Made by a program: the position numbers and the translations under genes. A stretch of DNA of 64,000 nucleotides. Source: Hyphococcus lacteus. GTDB taxonomy: Bacteria; Pseudomonadota; Alphaproteobacteria; Caulobacterales; Parvularculaceae. The notes beneath the pieces were generated by a model. The model was not told the origin of the DNA and searched no databases. It saw nothing but the letters and a program-made list of their open reading frames with translations. Each line of letters begins with the position of its first letter. The first letter of the stretch is position 1. This document shows positions 34,967-44,212 of this stretch, in pieces. The DNA lies in assembly GCF_041058985.1 (NCBI RefSeq), contig NZ_JBEHZE010000002.1, forward strand, positions 124,001 to 188,000, given 5' to 3'.

Positions 34967-37243
34967 TTAATCAGCCCCGAATTTCTTCGACGTCGGAAAG
35001 CCCTTTGGCGCTATTCGGCCCGCTTGGGCGCGCTTACCGACATAGGATTTCCAGTCATCCACGGTTTGCGTCCTGCCAGACCTGTCCGTCCATGTGAGCC
35101 CTTCTTTTTTCTGGAAAAGCTTTGCGTCCGAAAGACCGCCATCTTGGAACTTCTGTAGGACGACACCCTTGCCTCGGCTCATCTCCGGCAGTTCAGTCGC
35201 CGGGAAAACAAGAAACTTCTTATTGTCGCCAATGGCGGCGAGCATATCGTTGGCACCAATCTTTTCGGGCACCGGCCGACAAACCGCAGCTTCAGCGCCG
35301 GAAGGAACATTCAGAACCTGCTTTCCTTTGCGGGTATTTGAAAGGCACTCATCTTCTTTTGCAATAAAGCCATGCCCCGATGACGATGCCAGCAAAAACT
35401 TTCGTCCACCTTGGTATATAAAAGCCGATACAATCGCATCATCATTGCCCATATCGACCATCAAGCGGATCGGCTCCCCATGGCCACGCCCCCCCGGCAA
35501 TCCGGAAGCATCGAGTGCGTAAAACTTCCCGTTTGTTGCAAAGAGCATGAGCTTATCGGTCGTTTGAGCATGGACGACATAATCTTGCTGATCGCCCTCT
35601 TTATATTTAACCGACTTAAGGTCCTCCAGATGTCCCTTCATTGTCCGAACCCACCCCTTTTCAGAGATAACAATTGTGACCGGTTCTTTTTCGACGAGGA
35701 CAGATAGATCAATGTCATCCAAAACAGGCGCGTCAGCAATTTCTGTACGACGACGACCAAGATCAGACTTAGGGTCAAATATCTTGCGGACTTCTTTCAG
35801 CTCTTCGCTAATTTTCGCCCATTGCGCATCTTCGGATTTCAAAAGCGCTTTCAGGGCTTTTTGCTCTGCTTTAAGCGCCTTGTGCTCTGTTTTAATCTCG
35901 ATCTCTTCAAGCTTGCGCAATGACCGCAAGCGCATATTCAAAATCGCTTCGGTCTGTGTTTCTGTAAGCTTAAAGGCCTTCATCAATTCAGCCTTCGGAT
36001 CATCCTCGTAACGAATGATGCGAATGACCTCGTCAATGTTGAGATACGCAATCAAGAACCCGTCAAGAATTTCCAATCGCTTAGCAATTTTATCAAGGCG
36101 GAACTCGGAACGGCGGCGCAAAACCTCAATCCGGTGATCGAGATATGCCTGCAAAACATCGCGCAAACCCATAACGCGTGGTGCGCCATCAGCGCCCAAC
36201 ACATTCATGTTCAATGATGCGCGAGATTCCAAATCGGTTACCTTGAACAAGTTCTCCATCAACGCCGCCGGGTCTATGGTTCCCGTGCGTGGCTCAAGGA
36301 TCAGCCTAATATCTTCGGCGCTTTCATCACGAATATCAGCCAAAATAGGAAGCTTTTTCGCGTGCATTAGCTCCGCGACTTTTTCAATCAATTTTGACTT
36401 CTGAACTTGGAACGGAATTTCTGTGACGACAATTTGATATCGACCACGACCCAAATCCTCTACTTCCCAGCGCGCTCTCAAACGGAAACTACCACGGCCT
36501 GTCGCGTATGACTCTTCCATCGATGCCGCGTCCTCAACACACACACCGCCAGTTGGGAAATCTGGACCTTTCACATGCTTCAAAAGTGTCTCTGTTCGCG
36601 CATTAGGTGATTTGATCAAATGCAATGATGCGTCAATCAATTCGCACGGATTATGCGGCGGAATTGATGTTGCCATCCCCACCGCGATCCCGTTTGAACC
36701 GTTCGCCAACAGATTTGGAAATGCCGCAGGTAGAACAACTGGTTCTCGCCCCTCACCATCATAGGTTTCGCGAAAATCGACTGTGTCCTCGTCGATACCA
36801 TCAAGTAGCAACTGCGCCGCCGCAGTCATGCGACTTTCCGTGTAACGCATAGCCGCAGCGTTATCGCCATCGATATTACCGAAATTGCCCTGACCATCAA
36901 CCAACGGCACCCGCACCGAATAATCCTGTGCAAGTCGGACCATGGCATCATAAATCGCCGAATCGCCATGGGGGTGAAAATTACCCATGACTTCACCGAC
37001 AACTTTTGCTGATTTCTTGAAGCTCCCGGTCGGATTCAGTTTCATCTGGCGCATCGCAAAAAGAATGCGTCGGTGGACCGGCTTTAAACCGTCCCGAACA
37101 TCTGGAAGCGCGCGCGACGTAATTGTCGACAGCGCGTAGGCCAGATATCGTTGCGACAACGCCTCATCAAAGGGCTCCAAAAAGATGTCTTCTGGTTTGG
37201 CGGGCTTGGCCGTTTTCGCGGTTTTGGTTTTCGATCTTTTCAT
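34967..37243 (-). CDS. parC: DNA topoisomerase IV subunit A
   Basis: 758 residues. The N-terminal breakage-reunion domain has RALPDVRDGLKPVHRRILFA and the catalytic tyrosine in AAAMRYTESRM. The C-terminal domain is shorter and more degenerate than in GyrA and lacks the QRRGGKG GyrA box, which fits ParC. With ParE it separates linked daughter chromosomes. The Lys-rich N-terminal extension (KRSKTKTAKTAKPAKP) is a small local feature. Confidence 0.96.
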   Translation of the reverse strand: MKRSKTKTAKTAKPAKPEDIFLEPFDEALSQRYLAYALSTITSRALPDVRDGLKPVHRRILFAMRQMKLNPTGSFKKSAKVVGEVMGNFHPHGDSAIYDAMVRLAQDYSVRVPLVDGQGNFGNIDGDNAAAMRYTESRMTAAAQLLLDGIDEDTVDFRETYDGEGREPVVLPAAFPNLLANGSNGIAVGMATSIPPHNPCELIDASLHLIKSPNARTETLLKHVKGPDFPTGGVCVEDAASMEESYATGRGSFRLRARWEVEDLGRGRYQIVVTEIPFQVQKSKLIEKVAELMHAKKLPILADIRDESAEDIRLILEPRTGTIDPAALMENLFKVTDLESRASLNMNVLGADGAPRVMGLRDVLQAYLDHRIEVLRRRSEFRLDKIAKRLEILDGFLIAYLNIDEVIRIIRYEDDPKAELMKAFKLTETQTEAILNMRLRSLRKLEEIEIKTEHKALKAEQKALKALLKSEDAQWAKISEELKEVRKIFDPKSDLGRRRTEIADAPVLDDIDLSVLVEKEPVTIVISEKGWVRTMKGHLEDLKSVKYKEGDQQDYVVHAQTTDKLMLFATNGKFYALDASGLPGGRGHGEPIRLMVDMGNDDAIVSAFIYQGGRKFLLASSSGHGFIAKEDECLSNTRKGKQVLNVPSGAEAAVCRPVPEKIGANDMLAAIGDNKKFLVFPATELPEMSRGKGVVLQKFQDGGLSDAKLFQKKEGLTWTDRSGRTQTVDDWKSYVGKRAQAGRIAPKGFPTSKKFGAD

Positions 37244-37414
37244 AAACTACGCCATAGCAGAGTCTTCGCCCTTCGCCAGCCTGTGGAAAACACCAAATTT
37301 CCCAAATACGGCATGTTTTACGGCTCGGTTGGCAAACCAGGCCGTTTCGGTAGAATTTAGCGGCCCTGGAAATACTGTCGATAGAACCCGATTATTCTCC
37401 AACAAGGACCATCG

Positions 37415-38086
37415 ATGCTAGCGGATCTTCTATACTTGCCAGCGCTTCTGATAGAGCTCGCATGGGCAGCGATCTGGTTCGCGCCATCCGCATTTGTTCG
37501 CGTTGCGGCCTCAGCAGAGGCCCGGACTGTGGCGCTCGTAATCGCATTTTTAGCTGGCGTTTCAGAGATGCTCGGGCAATGCGTCATTCTCGTCATCAAC
37601 CGTGTACCGCTCTATAGGTTTATTGCCAGCCTCGCGTTTACGGGGGGGACCTATATGGTGACCGCGATTTTTTGGGCGCTGGCGACCATTCTAATAGCAC
37701 CTCTCACCCGCGTGGGAGCGTTGGGAGCAACAGAAATCGGCGCTGTGCTCGGTGTGGTTTCAATCGCTTTTGCGCCACGCCTTTTCGCATTTTTGTCTCT
37801 TGCACCCTATTTTGGCGTAGCCCTGTCTAACCTTCTAGAGGCATGGGCCATGGCCCTTGTTGTGTTTGGCCTACATGTCGCGCTCGACATGCCGGTTGGG
37901 CCCGCTCTTTTTTGCGGCTCCATCGGTTGGCTTCTTTCATACGGATTACGAACTTTTTTGGGGCATCTTCTAGCACGCCCCCTTGGTCGCCTCCGCTTTT
38001 TTGTTACTGGGTCAGCGCTGGAACAAACACCAGCCAAAATTCTTGATGACCTAGCCAAGCGCATCACTGGCGAGGGGCGCACATGA
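37415..38086 (+). CDS. Unknown multi-pass membrane protein coupled to a hydrolase
   Basis: 223 residues with roughly five to six hydrophobic segments, beginning near residues 3-22, 40-60 and 70-95. I do not recognise a catalytic motif. The tail from residue 190 is polar (ALEQTPAKILDDLAKRI) and probably cytoplasmic. Its stop overlaps the start of the next gene by 4 nt (ATGA), so the pair is translated together and the products probably work together at the membrane. It is divergent from parC. The layout weakly recalls YIP1-like membrane proteins, but this is not a firm assignment. Confidence 0.8.
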   Translation: MLADLLYLPALLIELAWAAIWFAPSAFVRVAASAEARTVALVIAFLAGVSEMLGQCVILVINRVPLYRFIASLAFTGGTYMVTAIFWALATILIAPLTRVGALGATEIGAVLGVVSIAFAPRLFAFLSLAPYFGVALSNLLEAWAMALVVFGLHVALDMPVGPALFCGSIGWLLSYGLRTFLGHLLARPLGRLRFFVTGSALEQTPAKILDDLAKRITGEGRT

Positions 38087-39033
38087 TTTCAAGCATACTC
38101 CTTGTGGCTCTTGGTTTCGGCATTTTCGCACTCATCATCACCGCCGCACTCTCACCATTAGAAACACTAAGCTGGTGGGCCGGATGGACTGAGGCCGAAC
38201 TAGAAGACCCGTCGCCCGAGCATCGTAACACTACAGACACGAATGCGGGCACAGTCAGTCATACGCAGCAATATGTAGTTTATCTTTCTGGAGTGGCGTC
38301 TCTTTCCGGGAATTTTCTTCTTCCGCGCGAACATTCTTTTATCCGCAAACTGAGAAAATCAGCACCCCATGCAGTTGTCATAAGCGATGTGTTTCCCTAC
38401 TCGCCTCAAGGGCTACCATTACTCGAGTCGCCACGCCTGTTTGACCGCACATGGAGGCGTGTTCAAAAACTGAAGCTCGATGGCCGAGAATCAATCTTGT
38501 CTGCGCTTATCAACCTTAGAAATATATTTCAGGTAATGGTTTCTGCGGATCACCGATATGGCCCTATTTTCAATCAAGGGGCTGCATCCGTGATTGAACA
38601 CGCTCTCTTAAAAGCTGGTTACCCATTGGGAAGCGGTGCGCCCATAACCATCATCGGATATAGTGGCGGCGCACAGGTGGCACTTGGCGCGACGTCTTTT
38701 CTTGCTGCGCGCTTTAAAGCAACGATCAGTGTCATTTCGTTGGGCGGTGTGATCGCCTCGGACCCCGGACTTCAATATGTAAGCAAGCTTCATCACATAG
38801 TAGGCGACGGAGATAAAATACAAAAATTAGGAGCTATTATATTTCCGGAAAGATGGGCAATCGTTCCGCATTCAAATTGGAACATTGCAAAGCACGACGA
38901 GCGAATAAAACAATACACTCTATCTGATATGGTTCACGCCGGGGTGAATGGATATTTTGGACGACCTGAACGAAATGGGATCTCGAATGCCGAACGCTTG
39001 GTCAAGCTTATCAACAAAATACTGAATGAATAG
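38083..39033 (+). CDS. Membrane-anchored alpha/beta hydrolase-like protein
   Basis: 316 residues. One N-terminal membrane segment (residues 3-24) is followed by an alpha/beta hydrolase-like domain with a nucleophile elbow IIGYSGGAQVALGAT (GxSxG type), a candidate acid in VGDGDKI and a candidate histidine in DMVHAGVNGYFG near the C-terminus. The substrate is unknown; a lipase or esterase is one possibility. It overlaps the membrane-protein gene before it and converges with fliG, whose stop is 5 nt away. Confidence 0.82.
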   Translation: MISSILLVALGFGIFALIITAALSPLETLSWWAGWTEAELEDPSPEHRNTTDTNAGTVSHTQQYVVYLSGVASLSGNFLLPREHSFIRKLRKSAPHAVVISDVFPYSPQGLPLLESPRLFDRTWRRVQKLKLDGRESILSALINLRNIFQVMVSADHRYGPIFNQGAASVIEHALLKAGYPLGSGAPITIIGYSGGAQVALGATSFLAARFKATISVISLGGVIASDPGLQYVSKLHHIVGDGDKIQKLGAIIFPERWAIVPHSNWNIAKHDERIKQYTLSDMVHAGVNGYFGRPERNGISNAERLVKLINKILNE

Positions 39034-39037
39034 AGAG

Positions 39038-40138
39038 CTATTCTTCCGTTTTCGGTTCATCCTCGATTTCGACAATCGCGGTCAGTTTAAACTCACCTTG
39101 CGACACCAATGAACGCACGATTGAAGTAACCTGCCGCTGCGCGGTTTCGCCATCTGCTTCCGTTGGCGCGTCCATCTCGGCGAGTTCCTCGCGGTATTGT
39201 TCGACCATCCGCTTAGAAATATTCGCGAATAGAAATTCAACTGTCTCAGAGGCGTTAGTTTCGCCATGTTTAATCGCAGTCAACAATGTTTCACGCTCTA
39301 GATCACGCAAAACAGTTGGCGCACCAGAGGCAGGCAACCTTGTATGTAATTCTTCAAATGTCAGAACCGCTTTGCGGACTTCAGAACCAACTTCTGGATC
39401 TACATCTTGCAAATGGGCCAGAAATGCATCGCGTTTGGTCCCTGGAAGGAAGTTGATGATCTCGCCAACGACCGCGCCGGCATTCCCCTTCGGAGAAGCC
39501 CCCTCTTCTTCGTCGCCACCGCCACCAACTGTAGGTTTCAGCAGGTCTTCTTCAAGAACATTAGCAATAGCGTCTAGCGCTTCGGCTGAGGGTGGTTGTT
39601 TGCGCGCGAGTTCGAGCAAAATCTTTTTCGCGTAATCACCCTCTGTATGGTCGAGGACACGTGCCGTTTTCTCAAAGCTCAATTTTGAAAGAATTGTCGC
39701 AGCAACCGGCAAGCGTTGTGCTTGAACATATTCCGCAACAATTTGGTCTTCAATACGTTCAATACGCACCCAAACAGCCTGGGTTCCGCCGCCAGCAAGC
39801 TCCGATAGAATTCGGTTCGCACGTTCTTCTTCGGTCATCATCCCAAGAACACGGCGCGCCTCGTCAACACCGCCTGCCAAATCTTGATCAGTGTGATTGA
39901 CTTCGGACAGAAACTCTTCAGCAATAGCTTGCAATAATTGCGGTGAAACCGTTTTCAATTCTGAAAATGCTTTTGCAAATGCGCGTAGCTGTGCGTCACT
40001 AATCTCGTCAACGATTTCCGCCGCAGTTTCCGCGCTCAATGAAGCCAAAATAATTGCCGCCTTATGGGTTTTTGTGAACCACGTTTCGACATGGCCTTCA
40101 GGGCGCAATTCTGTTTTTTGAAGTGACGTCGCCATCAC
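39038..40138 (-). CDS. fliG: Flagellar motor switch protein FliG
   Basis: 366 residues. The FliG N-terminal and middle domains are recognisable (KTHKAAIILASLSAETAAEIVDE, TAVWVRIERIEDQIVAEYVQAQ-type EHPQ equivalent region, VARVLDH-like stretch KTARVLDHTEGDYAKKIL). The charged C-terminal torque region is LLTAIKHGETNASETVEFLF followed by NISKRMVEQYREELAEM. It is a diverged member. It sits at the end of the fliF operon, after fliP, with its start overlapping the fliP stop by 4 nt. In Caulobacter fliG follows fliF directly. Confidence 0.9.
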   Translation of the reverse strand: MMATSLQKTELRPEGHVETWFTKTHKAAIILASLSAETAAEIVDEISDAQLRAFAKAFSELKTVSPQLLQAIAEEFLSEVNHTDQDLAGGVDEARRVLGMMTEEERANRILSELAGGGTQAVWVRIERIEDQIVAEYVQAQRLPVAATILSKLSFEKTARVLDHTEGDYAKKILLELARKQPPSAEALDAIANVLEEDLLKPTVGGGGDEEEGASPKGNAGAVVGEIINFLPGTKRDAFLAHLQDVDPEVGSEVRKAVLTFEELHTRLPASGAPTVLRDLERETLLTAIKHGETNASETVEFLFANISKRMVEQYREELAEMDAPTEADGETAQRQVTSIVRSLVSQGEFKLTAIVEIEDEPKTEE

Positions 40139-40908
40139 GAATATCCTCTAACAAGTGCTCCGGAAACGGCGACCCAGCCATTTGTCAGAACGAAAAATGA
40201 TACCTTGAAAGGTAGCGAAACAATGGCGGGCGGTACCATCATCATACCCATTGCCATCAAAATTGACGCAACCAAAAGGTCAATGACAAGAAACGGCAAA
40301 AGTACGATGAACCCAATTTCAAATGCCCGTTGAATTTCGGAAAGTACAAACGCCGGAACCAACAATGAAAGCGGTGTGCTGCCATCCGTTGCAGGCGCAG
40401 TCTCGACCGGGCGTGCATCCCGTAGGATATCCACGGCCCCAGAATCAACGCGTGCGTCCATGAAAACCCTAAATGGTTCCATCATCGCTTTGAAAGCTAC
40501 TTCTTCAGTAAGCGTTCCGTTCAAAAGCGGCTCAACGCCCGTGACCCACGCTTCTTTAAAGACAGGTTCCATCACAAAATACGTAAGAAATATTGCAACA
40601 CTGACGATCAGCATATTTGGCGGTGCCTGTTGAAGGCCAACGCCCTGTCGTAAAATGGACAATACAATCAACATAAATGGCAAACAGGTCACCATCATCG
40701 CAATGCCGGGCGCGAGGCTAAGAACCGTAACCAGCAAAAATGTCTGGATAATCCGCTTGGATAAGCCACCCGCTTCGGAGACCGCATTATCAAAAGCTTC
40801 CCCTACCGCCGGGGTATCGCTAGGCGCAATTTCCTGCGCCCCTGCTCCGCCAGTCAAAGCAAAAAGCACGAGTATTGAGATTGTCCAAAGCGCGAAGAAG
40901 CGTCTCAT
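40135..40908 (-). CDS. fliP: Flagellar export gate protein FliP
   Basis: 257 residues. A cleavable-looking signal (MRRFFALWTISILVLFALTGGAGAQ) precedes the four-helix FliP domain, with the hallmark VTCLPFMLIVLSILRQGVGLQQAPPN and the C-terminal MMMVPPAIVSLPFKV. With FliQ and FliR it forms the type III export gate inside the basal body. It lies within the fliF-fliH-fliN-fliP-fliG operon; fliQ and fliR are 20 kb away. Confidence 0.97.
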   Translation of the reverse strand: MRRFFALWTISILVLFALTGGAGAQEIAPSDTPAVGEAFDNAVSEAGGLSKRIIQTFLLVTVLSLAPGIAMMVTCLPFMLIVLSILRQGVGLQQAPPNMLIVSVAIFLTYFVMEPVFKEAWVTGVEPLLNGTLTEEVAFKAMMEPFRVFMDARVDSGAVDILRDARPVETAPATDGSTPLSLLVPAFVLSEIQRAFEIGFIVLLPFLVIDLLVASILMAMGMMMVPPAIVSLPFKVSFFVLTNGWVAVSGALVRGYS

Positions 40909-40932
40909 TGTTTTACCTTTGCTCTAGGCGGA

Positions 40933-41262
40933 TTAATTGCCTAGACCGCAAATTTCGACGAGTTTAACGCCAATTCCGTTCTCATTGTCAGTTGCCTCAA
41001 CCAATTCTCCGCGGGCAATAAGACGTTCACCGACAAAGATATCGACCGGATCGTCAATCATAGCTTCAAGGTCAACAACTGTTTCTTTTTTTAACTCTAG
41101 TAGCTGTTGCACCGTCATTTGAGCGGCACCAACCGAGACGACAATGCGAACTGGCAATTCAAGAATATTTTTGTTCTTGGTTGCGCCATCACCACTTAGC
41201 ATGTCGGCTACAACTGTGCCTGCATCGGTATCTTCGCTTACAATATCGCTCTCATTGCTCAT
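40933..41262 (-). CDS. fliN: Flagellar motor switch protein FliN
   Basis: 109 residues, normal for FliN. The C-terminal SpoA domain is clear: LELPVRIVVSVGAAQMTVQQLLELKKETVVDLE, then VGERLIARGELVE with the closing GVKLVEI. It forms the lower C ring. Its start overlaps the fliH-like stop by 4 nt. Confidence 0.95.
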   Translation of the reverse strand: MSNESDIVSEDTDAGTVVADMLSGDGATKNKNILELPVRIVVSVGAAQMTVQQLLELKKETVVDLEAMIDDPVDIFVGERLIARGELVEATDNENGIGVKLVEICGLGN

Positions 41263-41858
41263 TCTGCTGGCTCCTGTGTGGGTGCCTCGGCTTCGCCTAA
41301 TGCACTAAGTATCTCGGAAATCAAATTGTCGGGATCATGAAACAATCCGCCACGCGCCCATTTTGCATCAAGGGATGCCGGAGATGCTGTTTCGTCCGGG
41401 TGCAAATGTAATAGCGGATTTTCATCCAAAATTTTACGTTGTGCGTCCGTCAAATGTGCGATCAACGATGGGTGAACGTGTAAATTCATTTCGGCATGGG
41501 CTGCAAGTACACGCTCTTCCACCAAGGCCATTACGTCATTCATGGTTGATTTTTTTGCAAGCGTTGGTGCCACTGCCGCGAATAACCGTTGCACAAGTCC
41601 AATACACTCATTCCGATATTGAGTATCAATATTTTGCAAAACGGTTTCAATGCTACGCGCAAATGTCTCATGCGCTGCTGCCTGTTCTGCGGCTTCTTCC
41701 GCGATCGTAGCGCGACCTTCGGAAAAACCAGCTTTGTAAGAATCGCTCCCTCGATCAACATCAGATATTGCCGCGTTTTCAGGCGTCAACGACGGAAAAC
41801 GCACACCACGCGTCGAGCCTTGAATCGAGGTCGCTAAATTTGCGCCACTATTGCCCAT
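41259..41858 (-). CDS. fliH: FliH-like flagellar export ATPase regulator
   Basis: 199 residues. The acidic N-terminal part (DSYKAGFSEGRATIAEEAAEQAA) is the coiled-coil start of FliH/FlbE proteins, and the C-terminal half ends in HLHPDETASPASLDAKWARGG, which resembles the vacuolar-ATPase-like E subunit fold. It should restrain and position the FliI ATPase. It begins directly at the end of fliF with no gap. The sequence is poorly conserved, so the call rests partly on position. Confidence 0.8.
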   Translation of the reverse strand: MGNSGANLATSIQGSTRGVRFPSLTPENAAISDVDRGSDSYKAGFSEGRATIAEEAAEQAAAHETFARSIETVLQNIDTQYRNECIGLVQRLFAAVAPTLAKKSTMNDVMALVEERVLAAHAEMNLHVHPSLIAHLTDAQRKILDENPLLHLHPDETASPASLDAKWARGGLFHDPDNLISEILSALGEAEAPTQEPAE

Positions 41859-43439
41859 TTACGCCGCCCGTTCCGTATCGCCGAGCCACGATTTTAGCAA
41901 AGTCGTGGTTGCCTCTTTATTGCTCGAACTGACATCGCGTAGCTCATCCAACGGTGATTTGGCTGCTGTAAGTTGCGCGGGTGCCGGTTGCCCATCTGCA
42001 CCCTGACTTTCAGTCAGATCGGTTAAGGCAAGCGCACCTTCACCGCCGTTTACATCCTGTGTCAAAACAGGTTTCAACACAAACATACCAAGAATGATCA
42101 CAACCAACGCAGGAATTACGATTTGCAAGATCGACATGATATTCTGTTGAATAAATAACATGACGCCGCCAGTTGATTCTGGAGTTTCAACAACTTCATA
42201 TTCGTGGAATGGCATCGACTTTACAGTAACGATGTCACCGCGCGCTTCGTCATAACCGACCGACGCCGTCACCAAATCACGAAGTGATTGAAGTTCGTTT
42301 TCACTGCGCGGCGTTACCTCCGCACCCTCCTGTGGCTGAGGTTCATTGATCAAAACTGCAACATGTACCCGGGAGATTGCGCCGGGCATTTTCTCGCGTG
42401 AGCGCTGGACCTCAGAAATATCAAACCGTGTTTGTTCATTGGTTTCTGACCGTGTCGAACGAGACTCGCCACTTCCACCTGCCGCATCACCATCAGGTAG
42501 ATTACTGGCCACAGTGACAGCACCGCCAGCGCTCCCAGTATCAGATTGTTGCATATCAGTAGTTTCGCGCCCCATCAGCACGCGACTTTCGGGGTCAAGT
42601 ATTCGCTCGGAAACTGTCTCGCGCTCTCTGTCGATATCAAGTGATACCGTAACCCGGGCATTACCCGACCCGACATGCGCTTCTAAAAGGTTCAAAAGAT
42701 TGGCTTCAAGCCTTGTTTCACGGTCTGCACCGTCGCCCTCGGCTTGTAACATCGGGTTATCAGTACCCGGCTTCAGGATCATTCCGTTTACTGAATCAAT
42801 AATGGCAACCTGCTCCGGCTCAAGATCTGGCACAGCCAACGCAATAAGATAGCGCATGGCCGTTGCCTGTTGTACATCAAGACGGCCACGGCCCATTGTT
42901 ACCGTAACAGACGCGCTTGGTGCGCGACGACGACGGGCAAAGGATGATGATTTCGGTACAGCAATATGAACCCGCGCTGATTTCACATCAGGGGTCGCCA
43001 ACATGGTTCGCGCTAATTCGCCTTCTTTTGCGCGCCAATACGCAGCGTCAAACATTTCCGAAGTCGTTGCAAAGCCATTTAATTCGTCAAGAAGTTCAAA
43101 GCCAGGCTGCCCCTGTCGCGGTAGGCCTTGACGGGCCAGCGCCATACGAAGTGAATCGCGTCGTGACTCCGGCACGTAAATCGCCTCGCCCCGCACTTCG
43201 GCATCGACATCCATCGTTTCCAGCGCGCTCAAGACATCACCCGCCGCAGAAGCATCTAACCCGCCATATAAAAAGGCCATACGCGGTTTCGTTGCAACAT
43301 TCATAACGGCGGAGAATACAATCAGTGTCGCCACAAGGACGCCAACAAGGATTGCCTTTCTCGAATTTGAGAGCTGGTTCCATACAGAAGCTAATTTGAA
43401 CATTTCGGCCATACCTTCGCTGGAAAGCACATTGGGCAC
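41859..43439 (-). CDS. fliF: Flagellar MS-ring protein FliF
   Basis: 526 residues. The N-terminal membrane segment (KAILVGVLVATLIVFSAVMN) and the ring-building motif region (AFLYGGLDASAAGDVLSALE, ARTMLATPDVKSARVHIAVP) are typical. The second membrane segment is near residue 440 (ISLQ-type stretch IVIPALVVIILGMFVLKPV). The C-terminal tail would bind FliG. It heads an operon fliF-fliH-fliN-fliP-fliG, divergent from fliL. A near-consensus CtrA box lies in the shared upstream stretch. Confidence 0.95.
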   Translation of the reverse strand: MPNVLSSEGMAEMFKLASVWNQLSNSRKAILVGVLVATLIVFSAVMNVATKPRMAFLYGGLDASAAGDVLSALETMDVDAEVRGEAIYVPESRRDSLRMALARQGLPRQGQPGFELLDELNGFATTSEMFDAAYWRAKEGELARTMLATPDVKSARVHIAVPKSSSFARRRRAPSASVTVTMGRGRLDVQQATAMRYLIALAVPDLEPEQVAIIDSVNGMILKPGTDNPMLQAEGDGADRETRLEANLLNLLEAHVGSGNARVTVSLDIDRERETVSERILDPESRVLMGRETTDMQQSDTGSAGGAVTVASNLPDGDAAGGSGESRSTRSETNEQTRFDISEVQRSREKMPGAISRVHVAVLINEPQPQEGAEVTPRSENELQSLRDLVTASVGYDEARGDIVTVKSMPFHEYEVVETPESTGGVMLFIQQNIMSILQIVIPALVVIILGMFVLKPVLTQDVNGGEGALALTDLTESQGADGQPAPAQLTAAKSPLDELRDVSSSNKEATTTLLKSWLGDTERAA

Positions 43440-43476
43440 CTTCCTGAAATTTCTTGGTTAATTTCTAGTTCTTTGA

Positions 43477-43492
43477 TTAATTTTGGGTTTAC
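43477..43492. promoter_or_regulatory. CtrA-like box between fliF and fliL
   Basis: TTAA-TTTTGGG-TTTA-C matches the CtrA consensus with one mismatch, in the 87-nt stretch between the divergent flagellar operons. In Caulobacter, CtrA drives early flagellar operons including fliF, so position supports the call. Confidence 0.5.
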
Positions 43493-43526
43493 GTTTCGCG
43501 GTCTATGGTGTGCTGGTAATCGATAG

Positions 43527-44201
43527 GTGCACAAAACCGTGTCAGACGCTAAAAAGACAAATGCTGATGCCGACGCCCCCGCTGAAAATGAGGATGGTGA
43601 GGCAGACGTTAAGAGCAAAGGCCTTGGCTTAATCCCCATGATTATTGGGGCTGTGGCAGCAGCCGGCGTTGCGGGTGGAGCCGCTTTTGTGCTCGCGCCC
43701 TCGGGTAGCACTAATCCTGAACATGCTGAACAATCTGCCGATGGCGATCACGTCACGGATGACCATGGCGAGAAAAAAACTGATCATGGCGACGACAAGA
43801 AAAAAAAGAAAAAGAAAAAAGCCTCAAAAGGGCATGGCGACGATAAGGGTGATGGCGGCGAAAGCGCAGTTAAGCCAATTGGCAAAATTCAGCACCATGA
43901 CTACGCGACATTCTTGGTACTTGAGCCGATGGTCGTCTCTATTCAGCCTATAGGACGATCAAAACATGTGAAAATTTCACTCGTCCTCGAAACTGACGAT
44001 GACGGTGCAGAGGTCATGCTAGATCATGGATTTTATATTCAGGATGTCTTGAATACTTTTCTACGCTCTGTTGATTCTTCGGTACTCGAAGACCCAGCGT
44101 CAATGTCACGCCTACGGGCACAAATCTTACGGCGCGTTCGGGCGATTGTTCCTGATGCGACGCTAAATAACGTTCTAATTACAGAATTCGTACTTACCTG
44201 A
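43527..44201 (+). CDS. fliL: FliL family flagellar protein (first copy)
   Basis: 224 residues from the GTG at 43527; an in-frame GTG at 43539 (MSDAKK start) is as plausible, as neither has a strong ribosome binding site. One membrane segment (IPMIIGAVAAAGVAGGAAFVLA) is followed by a His/Asp/Lys-rich linker with a run of eight lysines, then the FliL domain (YATFLVLEPMVVSIQP, KISLVLETDDDG, FLRSVDSSVL). FliL stabilises stators around the motor. It is the first gene of a plus-strand flagellar run and is divergent from fliF. The linker resembles that of the copy at 51412. Confidence 0.9.
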   Translation: MHKTVSDAKKTNADADAPAENEDGEADVKSKGLGLIPMIIGAVAAAGVAGGAAFVLAPSGSTNPEHAEQSADGDHVTDDHGEKKTDHGDDKKKKKKKKASKGHGDDKGDGGESAVKPIGKIQHHDYATFLVLEPMVVSIQPIGRSKHVKISLVLETDDDGAEVMLDHGFYIQDVLNTFLRSVDSSVLEDPASMSRLRAQILRRVRAIVPDATLNNVLITEFVLT

Positions 44202-44212
44202 GGGGCTCTATT

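Noticed and set aside
43458..43471. A second CtrA-type box in the fliF/fliL gap (TTAA-N7-TTCT).
   Set aside because: Two mismatches in the second half-site; not above chance in AT-rich DNA.
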